Origin: CAZNNH01 sp964574335
GTDB taxonomy: Bacteria; Acidobacteriota; Vicinamibacteria; Fen-336
Assembly (NCBI GenBank): GCA_964574335.1
Contig: CAZNNH010000007.1
Span: forward strand, 19,652-83,651
Length of the DNA: 64,000 bases
Direction: 5' to 3'
A program made the position numbers and the translations under genes. The notes beneath the pieces were generated by a model. That model saw nothing but the letters and a program-made list of their open reading frames with translations. It was not told where the DNA came from and did not search any database. Shown piece by piece: positions 34,186 through 43,567 of this stretch (its first letter is position 1; every line of letters starts with the position of its first letter).

Positions 34186-37140
34186 TTGCCAAGAACCTCC
34201 CGCCGGCTCGCCGTCGTCGCCTTCTCCGCGCTTCTCACCCATGGGCTCGCCGCCCAGGCGTGGCCCGCCGAGGGGGTGCAGGTGGAGGAGGTGTTCGCCG
34301 GCTACGGTGGCGACCGGGCCGGGCTGAAGGCCGGTGACGTCCTCGAGAGGTGGGCCCGAGCGGCGTCGCCGCCCGCCAACCCGGAGCCGGCCGAGGGCCC
34401 GGTTCGCTCCCAGTTCGACTTCGTCGAGGTGGAAGTCGAAGAGGGCGCGCGTGGCGACGTGACCTTCTGGGGCCGCCGCGGCGGCGATCGGCTCCGGGTC
34501 CAGATGCCGCATCAGGACTGGGTCGTCTCGGTCCGTCCGCTGCTCGAAGGCGCCGACCTGGAGCGGTATCGCGCGGCGCGAGGGCTCATCGACGGTCCCG
34601 AGCACGAGCAGGGGTTCTTGGGCTGGAGCGAGCTGTCCGCCTCGTTCCACCAGCGGGGCCGGAACGACCTGGCAAGCTGGCTGTACCTGAAGCTCGCCCG
34701 CTTCGCGACCTGGCGGAGGAGCTGGCCCATCGCCGACGAGGCCTACCGGGACGCGCTGGGCGCCGCCGAGACGGATCCCTCCGCGCGCGCCCAGATCCTG
34801 GCCTTCCAGGCGGAGTCCTACCGGGACCGCGTCGACTGGCCGGCCGCAACGACCAGGTTCGAGCGGGCGCTCGAGATCTACCGGGCCCAGGCCAAGGACT
34901 GCCTGCGCGAGGCCCGCGTGCTCGACCAGCTCGGAGGCGTGGCCTTCAAGCACGGGGACCTGGTGGGGGCCGAGCAGCACCTTCGGCGGTCGTCGGAGAT
35001 TCGGGAGGCGGCGGCCCCGCAGAGCGCGACTGTCGCCAACAGCCTTCACAACCTGGGTCTGGTGGCCGCCGTCCGCGGCGACCTCGACGCGGCGGAAGAC
35101 AGCTTCCGCCGCGCCCTCGCCCTCAACAAGCGCCTCGCCCCCGGAAGCCTCGACGTCTCGCTCAGCCTGCACAACCTCGGCGGCGTGGCCGAGAAACGCG
35201 GCGACCTGGCGGCCGCGGAGGAGTACCACCAGCGCGCCCTCGCCTTCTGGAGCCAGTACCAGCCGGAGAGCCTGGCCATGGCCTCGGGGATGGTCCACCT
35301 GGGCGGTCTCGCCCTGAAGCGAGAGCGGATGGAGGAGGCCCGGCCGCTGGCCCTCGCCGGCTTCGAGATGGCGGAGCGGGTGGTGCCCGGTGGCATCGTC
35401 AGCGGCGATGCTGCGCTTCTGCTCGGGGACATCGCCCTCGCCGACGGCGATCTCGACGCGGCGGAGGCCCACTACCAGCTCGCCCTGCGGATCCGGCGGG
35501 CACAGCTCCCGGGCAGCGCCGCGGAGGCCGAGGCCCTCCACCGTCTCGGCGTTCTCGAGCGTCGCCGCCGGCGGCCCCAACGAGCGCTCTCCGCGTATCT
35601 CGAGGCGCTGGCGGTGCTCGACGGGCAGACGCGGATGCTCGGCGGCTCCGACGAGGTCCGGGCACGTTTCGCCGCCCTCTATGCCCCCTACTACCACCAG
35701 ACCCTCGACCTGCTGATGGAGCTCGGCCGCCCGGAGGAAGCCTTCCACGTGCTGGAGCGCTACCGGGCGCGCGCCTTCCTGGCGCTTCTGGCCGAGCGGG
35801 ACCTGGTCTTCTCGAGGGACGTGCCGGAGACGCTGGACCGGGAGCGGCGTGGCGCCGACGCGGCGTACGACCAGGCCTTCGCGGCGATGGCCGGCGCTAC
35901 CGGAGCTGCCGCGGACGAGGCCCGTCTGGCCCTGGCGGCCGCTCGCCGGTGCCAGCAGGAGGTCGCGACCCGGCTTCGCGCGGTCTCCGCGCGGCTGGCG
36001 GACCTCCAGCACCCCGAGCCCCTCGACCTGCCACGGACACGGGCGGCCCTCGACTCCGGAACGCTGCTGCTTTCGTACGCCATCGGCGAGGAGCGAAGCT
36101 TCCTCTTCGCGGTCGGCCCGGGCCCCGACGACTTCGAGGCGGTCGAGCTCGGCACGACGCTCGCGAAGCTCGGCGACGAGGTCTTGCGCTTCCGCCAGTT
36201 CCTGCTCGAGCCCGGTCCCCTCGGAGAGCGGCCGCGCCAGGCGCTGGCCCGGCGGCTGAGCGCCGAGCTGCTGTCGCCGGTGGCCGATCGTCTCGCCCGC
36301 GCCGACCGCCTGCTGGTGCTGGCGGACGGTCCGCTTCACCTGCTCCCGTTCTCGGCCCTCGCCGACCCGACCTCGCCCGCCCGCTACCTGGTCGAGCTCC
36401 GGCCCGTCCACACGGCGGCCTCGGCCACGGTCTTCGCGGAGCTCCGGCGAGAGCGGCCGCCGGGGCGGCGAGCGCGGCTGGTCGCCTTCGGCGATCCCGA
36501 CTACCGGGCCGGGGGCACCGAGGCCGGCCCGCTAGTCCGCTCACTGCGAGACCGCGGCCTGGAGCTTCTTCCCCTGCCCGGCTCGCGCCGCGAGGTGGAG
36601 ATGCTGCGCCGCCTCTTTCCGGAAGACGCCCGCGTCTACGTCGGCGCGGACGCCAGCGAGGCCAGGGCCCGCCATGCCGGGACCGAGCCGTCGCTGCTCC
36701 ACTTCGCCTGCCACGCGATGGCCGACGAGGCCTCGCCCCTTGACTCGTCGCTGGTCCTCTCCCTGCCCGGCGCCTGGAAGCCCGGGCAGCCCAACGGCCT
36801 GCTCCAGGCCTGGGAGATCCTCGAGGAGATGCGGGTGGACGCCGACCTGGTGACGCTCTCGGCCTGCAGCACCGCCCTGGGGCGGGAGCTCTCGGGGGAG
36901 GGGATGGTCGGCCTCAGCCGCGCCTTCCACTACGCCGGCGCCCGCAGCGTGCTGGCGTCGCTGTGGCCGGTCAACGACGAGGCCACCGCCGAGCTGATGG
37001 GCCGCTTCTACCTCCACCTGCGGGAAGGCCAGAGCAAGGACCGGTCGCTCCGTGAGGCCCAGGTCGAGATGCTCCACCTCGAGCGCTTCTCCCACCCTGC
37101 GCTGTGGGGGGCGTTCCAGCTCAGCGGCGACTGGCGATAG
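34186..37140 (+). CDS. secreted PDZ-TPR-CHAT protein
   Basis: A protein of about 984 residues. I use the TTG at 34186, which gives a signal peptide LPRTSRRLAVVAFSALLTHG...; a GTG at 34126 inside the previous gene is the alternative. The mature part begins with a PDZ-like domain (EEVFAGYGGDRAGLKAGDVLERW), then about seven or eight TPR-like repeats (SLHNLGLVAAVRGDLDAAEDSF; SLHNLGGVAEKRGDLAAAEEY...). The last 350 residues form a CHAT domain, a caspase-like fold, with the His in LLHFACHAMAD (about 843) and Cys in LSACSTALG (about 894), then SLWPVNDEAT. The catalytic dyad is intact, so it is likely an active protease. Confidence 0.9.
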   Translation: MPRTSRRLAVVAFSALLTHGLAAQAWPAEGVQVEEVFAGYGGDRAGLKAGDVLERWARAASPPANPEPAEGPVRSQFDFVEVEVEEGARGDVTFWGRRGGDRLRVQMPHQDWVVSVRPLLEGADLERYRAARGLIDGPEHEQGFLGWSELSASFHQRGRNDLASWLYLKLARFATWRRSWPIADEAYRDALGAAETDPSARAQILAFQAESYRDRVDWPAATTRFERALEIYRAQAKDCLREARVLDQLGGVAFKHGDLVGAEQHLRRSSEIREAAAPQSATVANSLHNLGLVAAVRGDLDAAEDSFRRALALNKRLAPGSLDVSLSLHNLGGVAEKRGDLAAAEEYHQRALAFWSQYQPESLAMASGMVHLGGLALKRERMEEARPLALAGFEMAERVVPGGIVSGDAALLLGDIALADGDLDAAEAHYQLALRIRRAQLPGSAAEAEALHRLGVLERRRRRPQRALSAYLEALAVLDGQTRMLGGSDEVRARFAALYAPYYHQTLDLLMELGRPEEAFHVLERYRARAFLALLAERDLVFSRDVPETLDRERRGADAAYDQAFAAMAGATGAAADEARLALAAARRCQQEVATRLRAVSARLADLQHPEPLDLPRTRAALDSGTLLLSYAIGEERSFLFAVGPGPDDFEAVELGTTLAKLGDEVLRFRQFLLEPGPLGERPRQALARRLSAELLSPVADRLARADRLLVLADGPLHLLPFSALADPTSPARYLVELRPVHTAASATVFAELRRERPPGRRARLVAFGDPDYRAGGTEAGPLVRSLRDRGLELLPLPGSRREVEMLRRLFPEDARVYVGADASEARARHAGTEPSLLHFACHAMADEASPLDSSLVLSLPGAWKPGQPNGLLQAWEILEEMRVDADLVTLSACSTALGRELSGEGMVGLSRAFHYAGARSVLASLWPVNDEATAELMGRFYLHLREGQSKDRSLREAQVEMLHLERFSHPALWGAFQLSGDWR

Positions 37141-37145
37141 GCCGC

Positions 37146-37901
37146 CTACTCGGAGCTCCGCCGGTCGGCCTGGCCGAAGTCCTCCTCGGCCTGCCGCTGC
37201 GTCGCCGGGAGCTGCGCGAAGAGCTCCGCGCGCCGGGCGTACGCCTCGGATCGATCGGGGAATCGGGCGATCAGGTCGCTGTAGGCGCCCAGGGCGTCGT
37301 ACCAGACGCGTCCCTCGACCAGCACCTGGGCGCGGGCCAGTCCCGCCGCGTAGGGATCGTCGGCGTCGATCGCCTCCAGCGCGGCGTCGATCCGGGAGCG
37401 CTCCGCGGCGTTCACCACCACGATGGCGGCCATCGAGGCGCGGGCGCTGGAGGATCCTCCGGCGGGACGGACGCTCCAGAAGTAGGTTGCCGCGTCCGTC
37501 AGGCGCGGCGCATCGGCGGGCCACGGGTAGCTCTGGCCGGCGACGGTGGCGGTGTGCACGTCGCGGCCCGACTCGTCCGAGAGGACGAACAGGAAGCGGC
37601 CGCCCTCGTCCCGCCAGGCGAAGAGCGGGCTGGCGCCGTGGAGCTTGGCGAGGTGTGGGGCGAGGATGCGGGGGGGCTCCGGCCCGGGCAGGGCGCGGGT
37701 GGCGCCGGCCACCACCGGCTTGTCGTCGAGCTTGGCGGCATCCAGCAGCTCGAACCCGGACAGGTTGCTGACCACCCGCTTTCGCTTCTTCGGCGCCTCT
37801 TCCTTGCCGGGCTCCGGCCCGCTCTTGGGCTCCTCGGCGAGCGCCAGCCCTGCCGTCACGATCACCGTCAGCAGCAGCACCAGTCCGCGTCGTTGCGTCA
37901 T
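37146..37901 (-). CDS. secreted protein of unknown function, partner of the cyclase
   Basis: A 251-residue protein with a signal peptide (MTQRRGLVLLLTVIVTAGLALAEE), a Lys/Pro-rich linker and a beta region (FLFVLSDESGRDVHTATVAG; YFWSVRP). The C-terminus is a TPR-like helix pair (VWYDALGAYSDLIARFPDRSEAYARRAELFAQL). It resembles the small proteins that follow CHASE2 signalling proteins. Its start overlaps the cyclase stop by 4 nt (ATGA), so the two are co-translated. It is tail to tail with the CHAT gene, stops only 5 nt apart. Confidence 0.65.
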   Translation of the reverse strand: MTQRRGLVLLLTVIVTAGLALAEEPKSGPEPGKEEAPKKRKRVVSNLSGFELLDAAKLDDKPVVAGATRALPGPEPPRILAPHLAKLHGASPLFAWRDEGGRFLFVLSDESGRDVHTATVAGQSYPWPADAPRLTDAATYFWSVRPAGGSSSARASMAAIVVVNAAERSRIDAALEAIDADDPYAAGLARAQVLVEGRVWYDALGAYSDLIARFPDRSEAYARRAELFAQLPATQRQAEEDFGQADRRSSE

Positions 37902-39766
37902 CGGGGCATGCCTCCTGCGGTTTCGGGTCTCTCGGCGCGGACAGTGTACACCTGCACCTGCTGGCTGAAGCCCTTGGCCTCGGCCGCGCCGAGCGCCTCC
38001 GTCACGAACCGCTCGCGGACCAGCGCTTCCGTGGCGGGGCTGATCAGCAGGTCCACGTCCTGGAAGCGACGGGTGGCGGACTCGAGCCGGGCGGCGAGAT
38101 TCACCGCCTCCCCGATCACCGAGTACTCCATGCGCCGGGGCGAGCCAACGCTGCCGGCGGCGAGGGTGCCGGTGTGGATACCGATGCCGATTCGGATCGG
38201 CGGCCGCCACAGGCCGCGCTCGGCGCGGCCGCGGTTGTCTCGGTTCAGCGTCTCGAGGCGCGCGAGCATCTGAAGCCCGGCCCGCACCGCCCGCTCCGCG
38301 TCGTCGCGGACGCCCCGGCTGACGGGGACGCCGAACAGCACCATCAGGCCGTCGCCGATGAACTTGTTCAGGAACCCGCCGTGGCGCTCGATCACCTCGC
38401 TCATGGCGGCGAAGTAGTCGTTGACCCAGGCGATCACCTCGCGCGGCGGCTGCCCCGCGCTGCGGGCGGTGAAGCCGCGGATGTCCGCGAACAGGATCGA
38501 GGCGGTCCGCTCCTGCCCCTCGATCACCACGCCCTCGGGATGGCGGAAGACCTCCTTCAAGACCTCGTCGGAGACGTAGCGGCCGAACAGCTCCCGAAGC
38601 CGGCGCTCCTGCTCGTCCCCGCGCAGGAAGCGGTAGCCGAGGGCAGCGGAGAGCGAGAGCAGAAGCGCGCTCTCGGTGGAGACGAAGGGCATCCAGACCT
38701 GCCAGGCGGCGAGCAGCCAGAAGGCGAGGGCGAAGATGCCGAGGGCCAGCGCCAGCACCGTCGGTACCGCCCACGCCGGCCGGCCGTACATGACGAGGCC
38801 CAGCGCCAGCAGGGCGGCCAGCAGGTTGGCCAGGGTCCGGGGCGCTTCGCCCAGGACACGAACAGTGCCGCCTTCGAGCAGGGCGGCGAGCGCCGCGGCA
38901 TGGATCTCGGCCCCCGACACCAAACCCCGACGCGCGTACAGGGGCGTCTCGAAGCGGTCCTTGGCGGCCTGGCTGCTCTCGCCGATGAGCACGATGTCTC
39001 CCTTGAGGACGCTCGAGTCGAAGCCCGGCTGCAGGACGTCCAGCAGGTCCAGCCGCAACCCGGGGGCTCGCCAGGCGCCCATCAAGATGGTGAGAACCTC
39101 ACCGCGTCCCCCCTCGACGTCGATCTCCCGGTCTCCCAGCCGCACCACGCCGGGCCGGCCCGGCTTCAGACCCTCGCCGAGGTAGTTGGTGGCCAGGGCG
39201 GCGGAGAGGCTCAGGACCTCGATCGTCTTGCCATCCCCCTCCCGCAGCCGCAGGAAGAGGGGGACGCGGCGGTAGGCCGCGTCCTCGTCGCTGTAGAGGC
39301 TCACGGCCCCCACGTCCAGGGCGGCCTGCTCGAGCTCGGGGAGCGGCTCCTCCCAGATGCCGCGCTCGGTGCGGTTGGTGGAGATGATGACGTTCCCCGC
39401 CCCCGCCAGGGCTTCGGCCAGGGCGCGGTCCTGCTCCGGCCGACGTGGCTCGGACAGCAGCATGTCGAGGCCGATCAGCTCCGGCCGGCCCTGGGCGATC
39501 CGGCTGATGGCGAGGGCGACCTTGTCCCTGGGGATCGGCCAGTCGTCGAGCTCCTTGACGGTGGCGTCGGTGATGTCGACGAAGACGATCTGCGGGGCCG
39601 GCTTCGGTGGCGGCTGGGCCCCGACCAGCCGGTCGAACCCGTTCAGCTCGACGATGCGGAAGAACCGGGTCGAGGACAGCACCGCCATCACGCCGCAAAC
39701 CAGCGCCGCGGACACCACGGTGGCGGTCAGACGTCGGCGCGAGATCCGCTCCCAGCTCACACCCAA
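37898..39766 (-). CDS. CHASE2-domain adenylate cyclase
   Basis: A 622-residue membrane protein. Helix at 15-32, then a periplasmic CHASE2 sensor (about 35-320; VFVDITDATVKELDDWPIPRD, ...GAEIHAAALAAL). Three membrane helices follow at about 315-405, then a class III cyclase domain starting TASILFADIRGFT. It has both metal Asp (FADIRGF and NKFIGDGLMVLFG), a Lys in NKFIGDG typical of ATP specificity and YSVIGEAVNLAARLE. It should sense an outside signal and make cAMP. Start is TTG at 39766 (GAGG 6 nt before) or GTG at 39760. The stop overlaps the partner gene. Confidence 0.9.
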   Translation of the reverse strand: MGVSWERISRRRLTATVVSAALVCGVMAVLSSTRFFRIVELNGFDRLVGAQPPPKPAPQIVFVDITDATVKELDDWPIPRDKVALAISRIAQGRPELIGLDMLLSEPRRPEQDRALAEALAGAGNVIISTNRTERGIWEEPLPELEQAALDVGAVSLYSDEDAAYRRVPLFLRLREGDGKTIEVLSLSAALATNYLGEGLKPGRPGVVRLGDREIDVEGGRGEVLTILMGAWRAPGLRLDLLDVLQPGFDSSVLKGDIVLIGESSQAAKDRFETPLYARRGLVSGAEIHAAALAALLEGGTVRVLGEAPRTLANLLAALLALGLVMYGRPAWAVPTVLALALGIFALAFWLLAAWQVWMPFVSTESALLLSLSAALGYRFLRGDEQERRLRELFGRYVSDEVLKEVFRHPEGVVIEGQERTASILFADIRGFTARSAGQPPREVIAWVNDYFAAMSEVIERHGGFLNKFIGDGLMVLFGVPVSRGVRDDAERAVRAGLQMLARLETLNRDNRGRAERGLWRPPIRIGIGIHTGTLAAGSVGSPRRMEYSVIGEAVNLAARLESATRRFQDVDLLISPATEALVRERFVTEALGAAEAKGFSQQVQVYTVRAERPETAGGMPR

Positions 39767-39899
39767 GATCGCCTCGGCTGAAGACGCTGTGCCAGGCGCA
39801 ACCTAGCGCATCGCCCGGGAAGGAAGCAAACGCTGGGGATGCAACTCGCCGGGAGTCGCAGTATCCTCCTGCGGTTCGGGGGCTCTCCAAGGAGCAGTC

Positions 39900-40778
39900 A
39901 TGACACGACACATGCTCGCCGGGTTGCTGGGGCTGACGGTGCTCGCCGCGCTGCCGGCCCACGCGGGGGGTTCCCCGCCCACGGCTCGGGCCACGCTGAC
40001 CTACATCGCCAACGAGGGCTTCCTGATCACCGGCGCGGACGAGAAGGTCCTGATCGACGCCGCGTTCACCGAAGGCTTCGGGCGGCTGCCAACGCCGTCC
40101 GAGGACGACCTGCAGAAGATGCGGAGCGCGGCGCCGCCCTTCGACGACCTGACGGCCATCCTGGTCACCCATCGGGACCCGGACCACCTCGACCCGGCCG
40201 TCGTCGTCCAGCACCTCCTGCACGACCCGGGGTGCGTGATGATCGGGCCTGCCCAGGTGGCCGAGCGGGTGCGGGGCGTCCCCGGCTACGAGGAGGTGAA
40301 GAACCGGGTTCGGGAGGTGCCGCGGGTCCCGGCCCCGGCTCGACACACGGTCGGGGGGCACACCTTCCTGTCCGTCCTGCTCGAGCACATGGGTGGCGAC
40401 GGGAGCGCTCCCCCCGAGTCCCACAACGTTGGCCACGTCTTCACGGTCGGAGGCCTCAAGTTCCTGCACACGGGCGACACCGGGGCGGACGACGTCGAGG
40501 CCTTCCGCCGCGCCAGATTGGCGGAAGAGAAGATCGACGTCGCCATCGTGCACTGGGCCTTCCTCAGTGGTGCCTGGGTGAAGCCGGCCCGGACCGTCTT
40601 CGAGGAGCTCGAGCCGGCAGCGATCCTCCTGGACCACCTCCGCCTGCAGGCCCCTCCCGAGCTCCGGGACCTGTCGGCGGTGACGGAAGGCCTGCCCCCG
40701 GTGCTGGTGATGGACACGCCCGGCCAGACCCTGGTCTTCGAGCGCGGCCCGGCCGGCCTGAGGATCCGGCAACCTTGA
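39900..40778 (+). CDS. secreted metallo-beta-lactamase-fold protein with altered metal motif
   Basis: A 292-residue protein with a signal peptide (MLAGLLGLTVLAALPAHAGG). The core has LTYIANEGFLIT, KVLIDAAF, and the metal motif ILVTHRDPDHLDP (residues 88-98): H91-R-D93-P-D95-H96, so the second His is replaced by Asp relative to HxHxDH. Then HVFTVGGLKFLHTGDTGADD (a C-terminal His/Asp ligand region) and IVHWAF. UlaG-like hydrolases have this general layout. It is divergent from the CHASE2 cyclase. Confidence 0.75.
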   Translation: MTRHMLAGLLGLTVLAALPAHAGGSPPTARATLTYIANEGFLITGADEKVLIDAAFTEGFGRLPTPSEDDLQKMRSAAPPFDDLTAILVTHRDPDHLDPAVVVQHLLHDPGCVMIGPAQVAERVRGVPGYEEVKNRVREVPRVPAPARHTVGGHTFLSVLLEHMGGDGSAPPESHNVGHVFTVGGLKFLHTGDTGADDVEAFRRARLAEEKIDVAIVHWAFLSGAWVKPARTVFEELEPAAILLDHLRLQAPPELRDLSAVTEGLPPVLVMDTPGQTLVFERGPAGLRIRQP

Positions 40779-40888
40779 GACGGCCGGAGCCGTTCCCCAG
40801 AACGACCGCCTGTTCCCCCAGAGGCCCGTTCAGCGGCTGAGGCGGCAGCTCGTTCCCACCGCCGAGGCCGAGAGTGTCGGGAAGCCGG

Positions 40889-41596
40889 TCACGCGATCGT
40901 CTCGTGCGCGACCACCTCCTGGAGCGGCTTCTTCTCGGGGGACTCCGGCCACCCTCCCGGACCGTCCTCGGCCGGAACGCCGATGGGGAGCATGGCGATG
41001 CGCTCGTAGCGGTCGGGTATCGCCAGCGCCTTGGCGGTGGCCGCGACCGGGATCCCGTCCGTCAGGAAGACCGTCCCGTATCCCAGGGCGCGTGCCGCCA
41101 GCATGATCTGTCCGGCCGCCAGCGTCCCGTCCTTGACGTTGTAGGACGGCCAGGTGGACTGCTTGTCGGTCAGGACCACGACGTGGACCGGGGCCGAGAC
41201 CAGGCCGTCCACGTAGGCCGTGGTCCGCTTCAGCGCCTCGTCGACCTCGGCCTGCGACTTGCCGGACTTCTTCTGCGACTCTTCCGCCAGCGCCAGCGTC
41301 TCCTTCCTGATGGCGGCGATCCGGGCGCGATCCCTGACCACCAGGAAGCGCCAGGGCTGCTGGTTCCCGGCGGTCGCCGCCAGCCGCCCCGCGTCCAGGA
41401 TCCGCTCGAGGTGGGCGTCAGGGACGGGGGTCTCCTTGAAACGCCGCACCGACCGCCGTCCCCGGACGACGTCGAAGAAGCTGCCGCCGCTCGATGCCTC
41501 GCTCGCCTCCAGGGTCGTCCCGCCCAACCCCAGACCCAACCCGACGCCCGCACCTGTGTTCACCAAGAACCTTCTCCGGCCTCTCTCCATGGTCAT
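40889..41596 (-). CDS. nitroreductase-family FMN enzyme with a Tat-like signal
   Basis: A 235-residue protein. The N-terminus MTMERGRRRFLVNTG is a Tat-like signal with an Arg-rich stretch and a Gly/Ala-rich hydrophobic part. The core shows VVRGRRSVRRFKETPVPD, AGRLAATAGNQQPWRFLVV and AALALGYGTVF-like text, as in FMN nitroreductases. It reduces nitro-, quinone or thiocyanate-type substrates using NAD(P)H; the true substrate is unknown. AGGGGA precedes the ATG at 41596. The frame extends upstream but without homology. About 110 nt to the previous gene and 270 nt to the next show nothing. Confidence 0.75.
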   Translation of the reverse strand: MTMERGRRRFLVNTGAGVGLGLGLGGTTLEASEASSGGSFFDVVRGRRSVRRFKETPVPDAHLERILDAGRLAATAGNQQPWRFLVVRDRARIAAIRKETLALAEESQKKSGKSQAEVDEALKRTTAYVDGLVSAPVHVVVLTDKQSTWPSYNVKDGTLAAGQIMLAARALGYGTVFLTDGIPVAATAKALAIPDRYERIAMLPIGVPAEDGPGGWPESPEKKPLQEVVAHETIA

Positions 41597-41868
41597 TCCC
41601 CTTCCAAAGCTCCCGAGAGCAAGCCCCCGCACCTGTTCCCCTGGAACGGTCCATAGGATACGGCCGCCCGAAAGATGGTGGCCGCTCGCGGCCGTGAGAG
41701 CTCGACCGAAGATCCCGCTGGCCGCGTGAGCCCGGCGCGGGCGCCCGCCCACCCGGGACGCTCGTCCCGCCAGCCGGGGGCTTCGTCACGCCGGGCAGGG
41801 TCTCGTCACGCGGGCCGACGTCGCCCCGGCCCTCCCCTGTAGCCTTGTCCCCCAGGAGGACGAGCGCC

Positions 41869-42984
41869 ATGCGCCTGTCGAGCCGACACGACGCGAGAGA
41901 GATGGTCCTGACCGCAGTCCTGACCGCAGCCCTGGCCGCAACGGCCCACGGCCAGCAGGTCGACGTTCAGCGCCTGTCGGAGCGAGTCCTGGTCCTGAAC
42001 CTGCCGATGCTCGGCCAGAGGCAGGTGGTGGCCGTCTCGGCCAAGAGGGGCCTGGCCCTGATCGACACCGGGCCCTCGCCCCTGGTGGCAACGATGTTCA
42101 AGGAGGACGTCGAGCGGCGGTTTGGCCGCCGGGACTGGGCCTACGTCATCAACACCCACGGGCACATCGACGGCCACGCCAACGGCAACGGGGTCTTCGC
42201 CGACGTCCCGATCATCGGACACGAGAACGCGCCCGCGGAGATCGCGGCCCGGCTCGATGCCGTGGCCTCCCAGCGCCCTGCGTTCTGCCGGGAGAAGGTC
42301 CGGCAGCTTCAGGAGCGTGTGGATGCCGGCGCCGAGGACGCGGTAGCGCTGCGGGATCAGATCGCCGTCTGGCGGTCGATCGAGGACCAGACCGTGAGCC
42401 GCGACATCATGGTGCCCACCGTCACGTTCTCGGACCGCCTCACGATCGACATGGGAGACCTGACCCTACGCCTCCTCTACTTCGGCAACGGCCACAGCGC
42501 CAGCGACGTGGTCGTCTACATCCCGGAGGAGAAGCTGCTCGTCTCCGGGGGCGTGTGCGGCCCGTACCTGCCGGCGGTGCCGGAGTCCGCTCGGCTCGTC
42601 GACCTGAGTCGTTCGATCTCCGTCCTGGACGACGTCCTCGATGCCGACGTGGAACGTGCCGTCACCTCTCACTGGGGCATCCTCGACGGCCAGGACGTAC
42701 GGAGAGGGAGGGACTATCTCCGCGACCTGCTCGCCGGCGTCACCTCAGCCGGCGAGCGGGGCCTGAGCCTTGAGCAGGCACAGGCGGAGCTGGCCCTCGA
42801 CCGGCACTTCCCCTACATGGCCGACGTCAAGCCGGCCCAGGGAACCCGGGACGACGCCCACGCTGCCAACGTCGCGGCGGTCTTCAAGCTCGTCGATCGG
42901 CCGCCTAGTGCTCGACGCGAGTCCCGAGGACCTGGAGGAACAACGAGAGCCACGCCGGGTGGGCCGGCCACGCCGGTGCCGTGA
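41869..42984 (+). CDS. secreted metallo-beta-lactamase-fold hydrolase with spaced metal motif
   Basis: A 371-residue protein with a signal peptide ending near TAHGQQ and an AGGAGG site. First metal motif [15 protein letters not shown]97-G-H99-I-D101-G-H103, so one residue is inserted between the Asp and third His of HxHxDH. Other ligands look normal: [18 protein letters not shown] and [11 protein letters not shown]. The C-terminus is helical with [19 protein letters not shown]. It shares layout and wording with the protein at 52754-53845. The last 20-odd residues (RRESRGPGG...) are low-complexity and overlap the convergent DJ-1/PfpI gene by 80 nt; a lost stop is likely. Confidence 0.8.
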   Translation: MRLSSRHDAREMVLTAVLTAALAATAHGQQVDVQRLSERVLVLNLPMLGQRQVVAVSAKRGLALIDTGPSPLVATMFKEDVERRFGRRDWAYVINTHGHIDGHANGNGVFADVPIIGHENAPAEIAARLDAVASQRPAFCREKVRQLQERVDAGAEDAVALRDQIAVWRSIEDQTVSRDIMVPTVTFSDRLTIDMGDLTLRLLYFGNGHSASDVVVYIPEEKLLVSGGVCGPYLPAVPESARLVDLSRSISVLDDVLDADVERAVTSHWGILDGQDVRRGRDYLRDLLAGVTSAGERGLSLEQAQAELALDRHFPYMADVKPAQGTRDDAHAANVAAVFKLVDRPPSARRESRGPGGTTRATPGGPATPVP

Positions 42985-43486
42985 CGAGGTTGCCGTCGAT
43001 GACCGCCTGGTCGACCGGGATCTCCGCATACTGGCCGCCGGCCCGGCTCACCTCCGGGCCGCAAGCCGGGTACGCGGAGCACTTACGCCCTTCGAGGACG
43101 CCGGCCGCGGCCAGGAGCTGGGCACCGTGGCAGATCGCGGCGACCGGCTTCTCTTGGACCATGAAGTGACGCACGATCTCGAGGACCCGGGCGTTCAGCC
43201 TCAGGTACTCGGGGGCCCGGCCCCCGGGGATCACCAGGGCGTTGTAGCCGGCCTCCTTCACGTCGGCAAAGTCGCAGTTCAACGTGAAGTTGTGACCCGG
43301 CTTCTCGCTGTAGGTCTGATCGCCCTCGAAGTCGTGGACGGCGGTGCGGCAGCTCTGCCCCGCCTTCTTCTCCGGGCAGACGGCGTGGACGGTGTGCCCG
43401 ACCATCTGCAGCGCCTGGAAGGGCACCATCACCTCGTAGTCTTCCACGAAGTCCCCGACCAGCATCAGGATCTTCTTGCCCGCCAT
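42905..43486 (-). CDS. DJ-1/PfpI-family protein
   Basis: A 193-residue protein starting [18 protein letters not shown], behind a strong GAGGAGG site. The fold motif is [12 protein letters not shown], and the nucleophile elbow is [15 protein letters not shown] with C119. Length and motifs match the PfpI type. Members act as protease, glyoxalase III or chaperone; which is not clear from the sequence, and it may be an amidase-like stress enzyme. Its 3' end overlaps the convergent metallo-beta-lactamase-fold gene by 80 nt. Confidence 0.9.
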   Translation of the reverse strand: MAGKKILMLVGDFVEDYEVMVPFQALQMVGHTVHAVCPEKKAGQSCRTAVHDFEGDQTYSEKPGHNFTLNCDFADVKEAGYNALVIPGGRAPEYLRLNARVLEIVRHFMVQEKPVAAICHGAQLLAAAGVLEGRKCSAYPACGPEVSRAGGQYAEIPVDQAVIDGNLVTAPAWPAHPAWLSLFLQVLGTRVEH

Positions 43487-43567
43487 CGTCGCACCTCCTC
43501 GCGGCCCTGCCCCTTGATCGAGCATACCTCTCCAGGGTCCTTTTGACCCACTCTGGGTCGTGCTGCC

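Noticed and set aside
34132..36411. A 759-codon open frame antisense to the CHAT gene
   Set aside because: Shadow of the GC-rich TPR-CHAT gene, no recognisable protein features.
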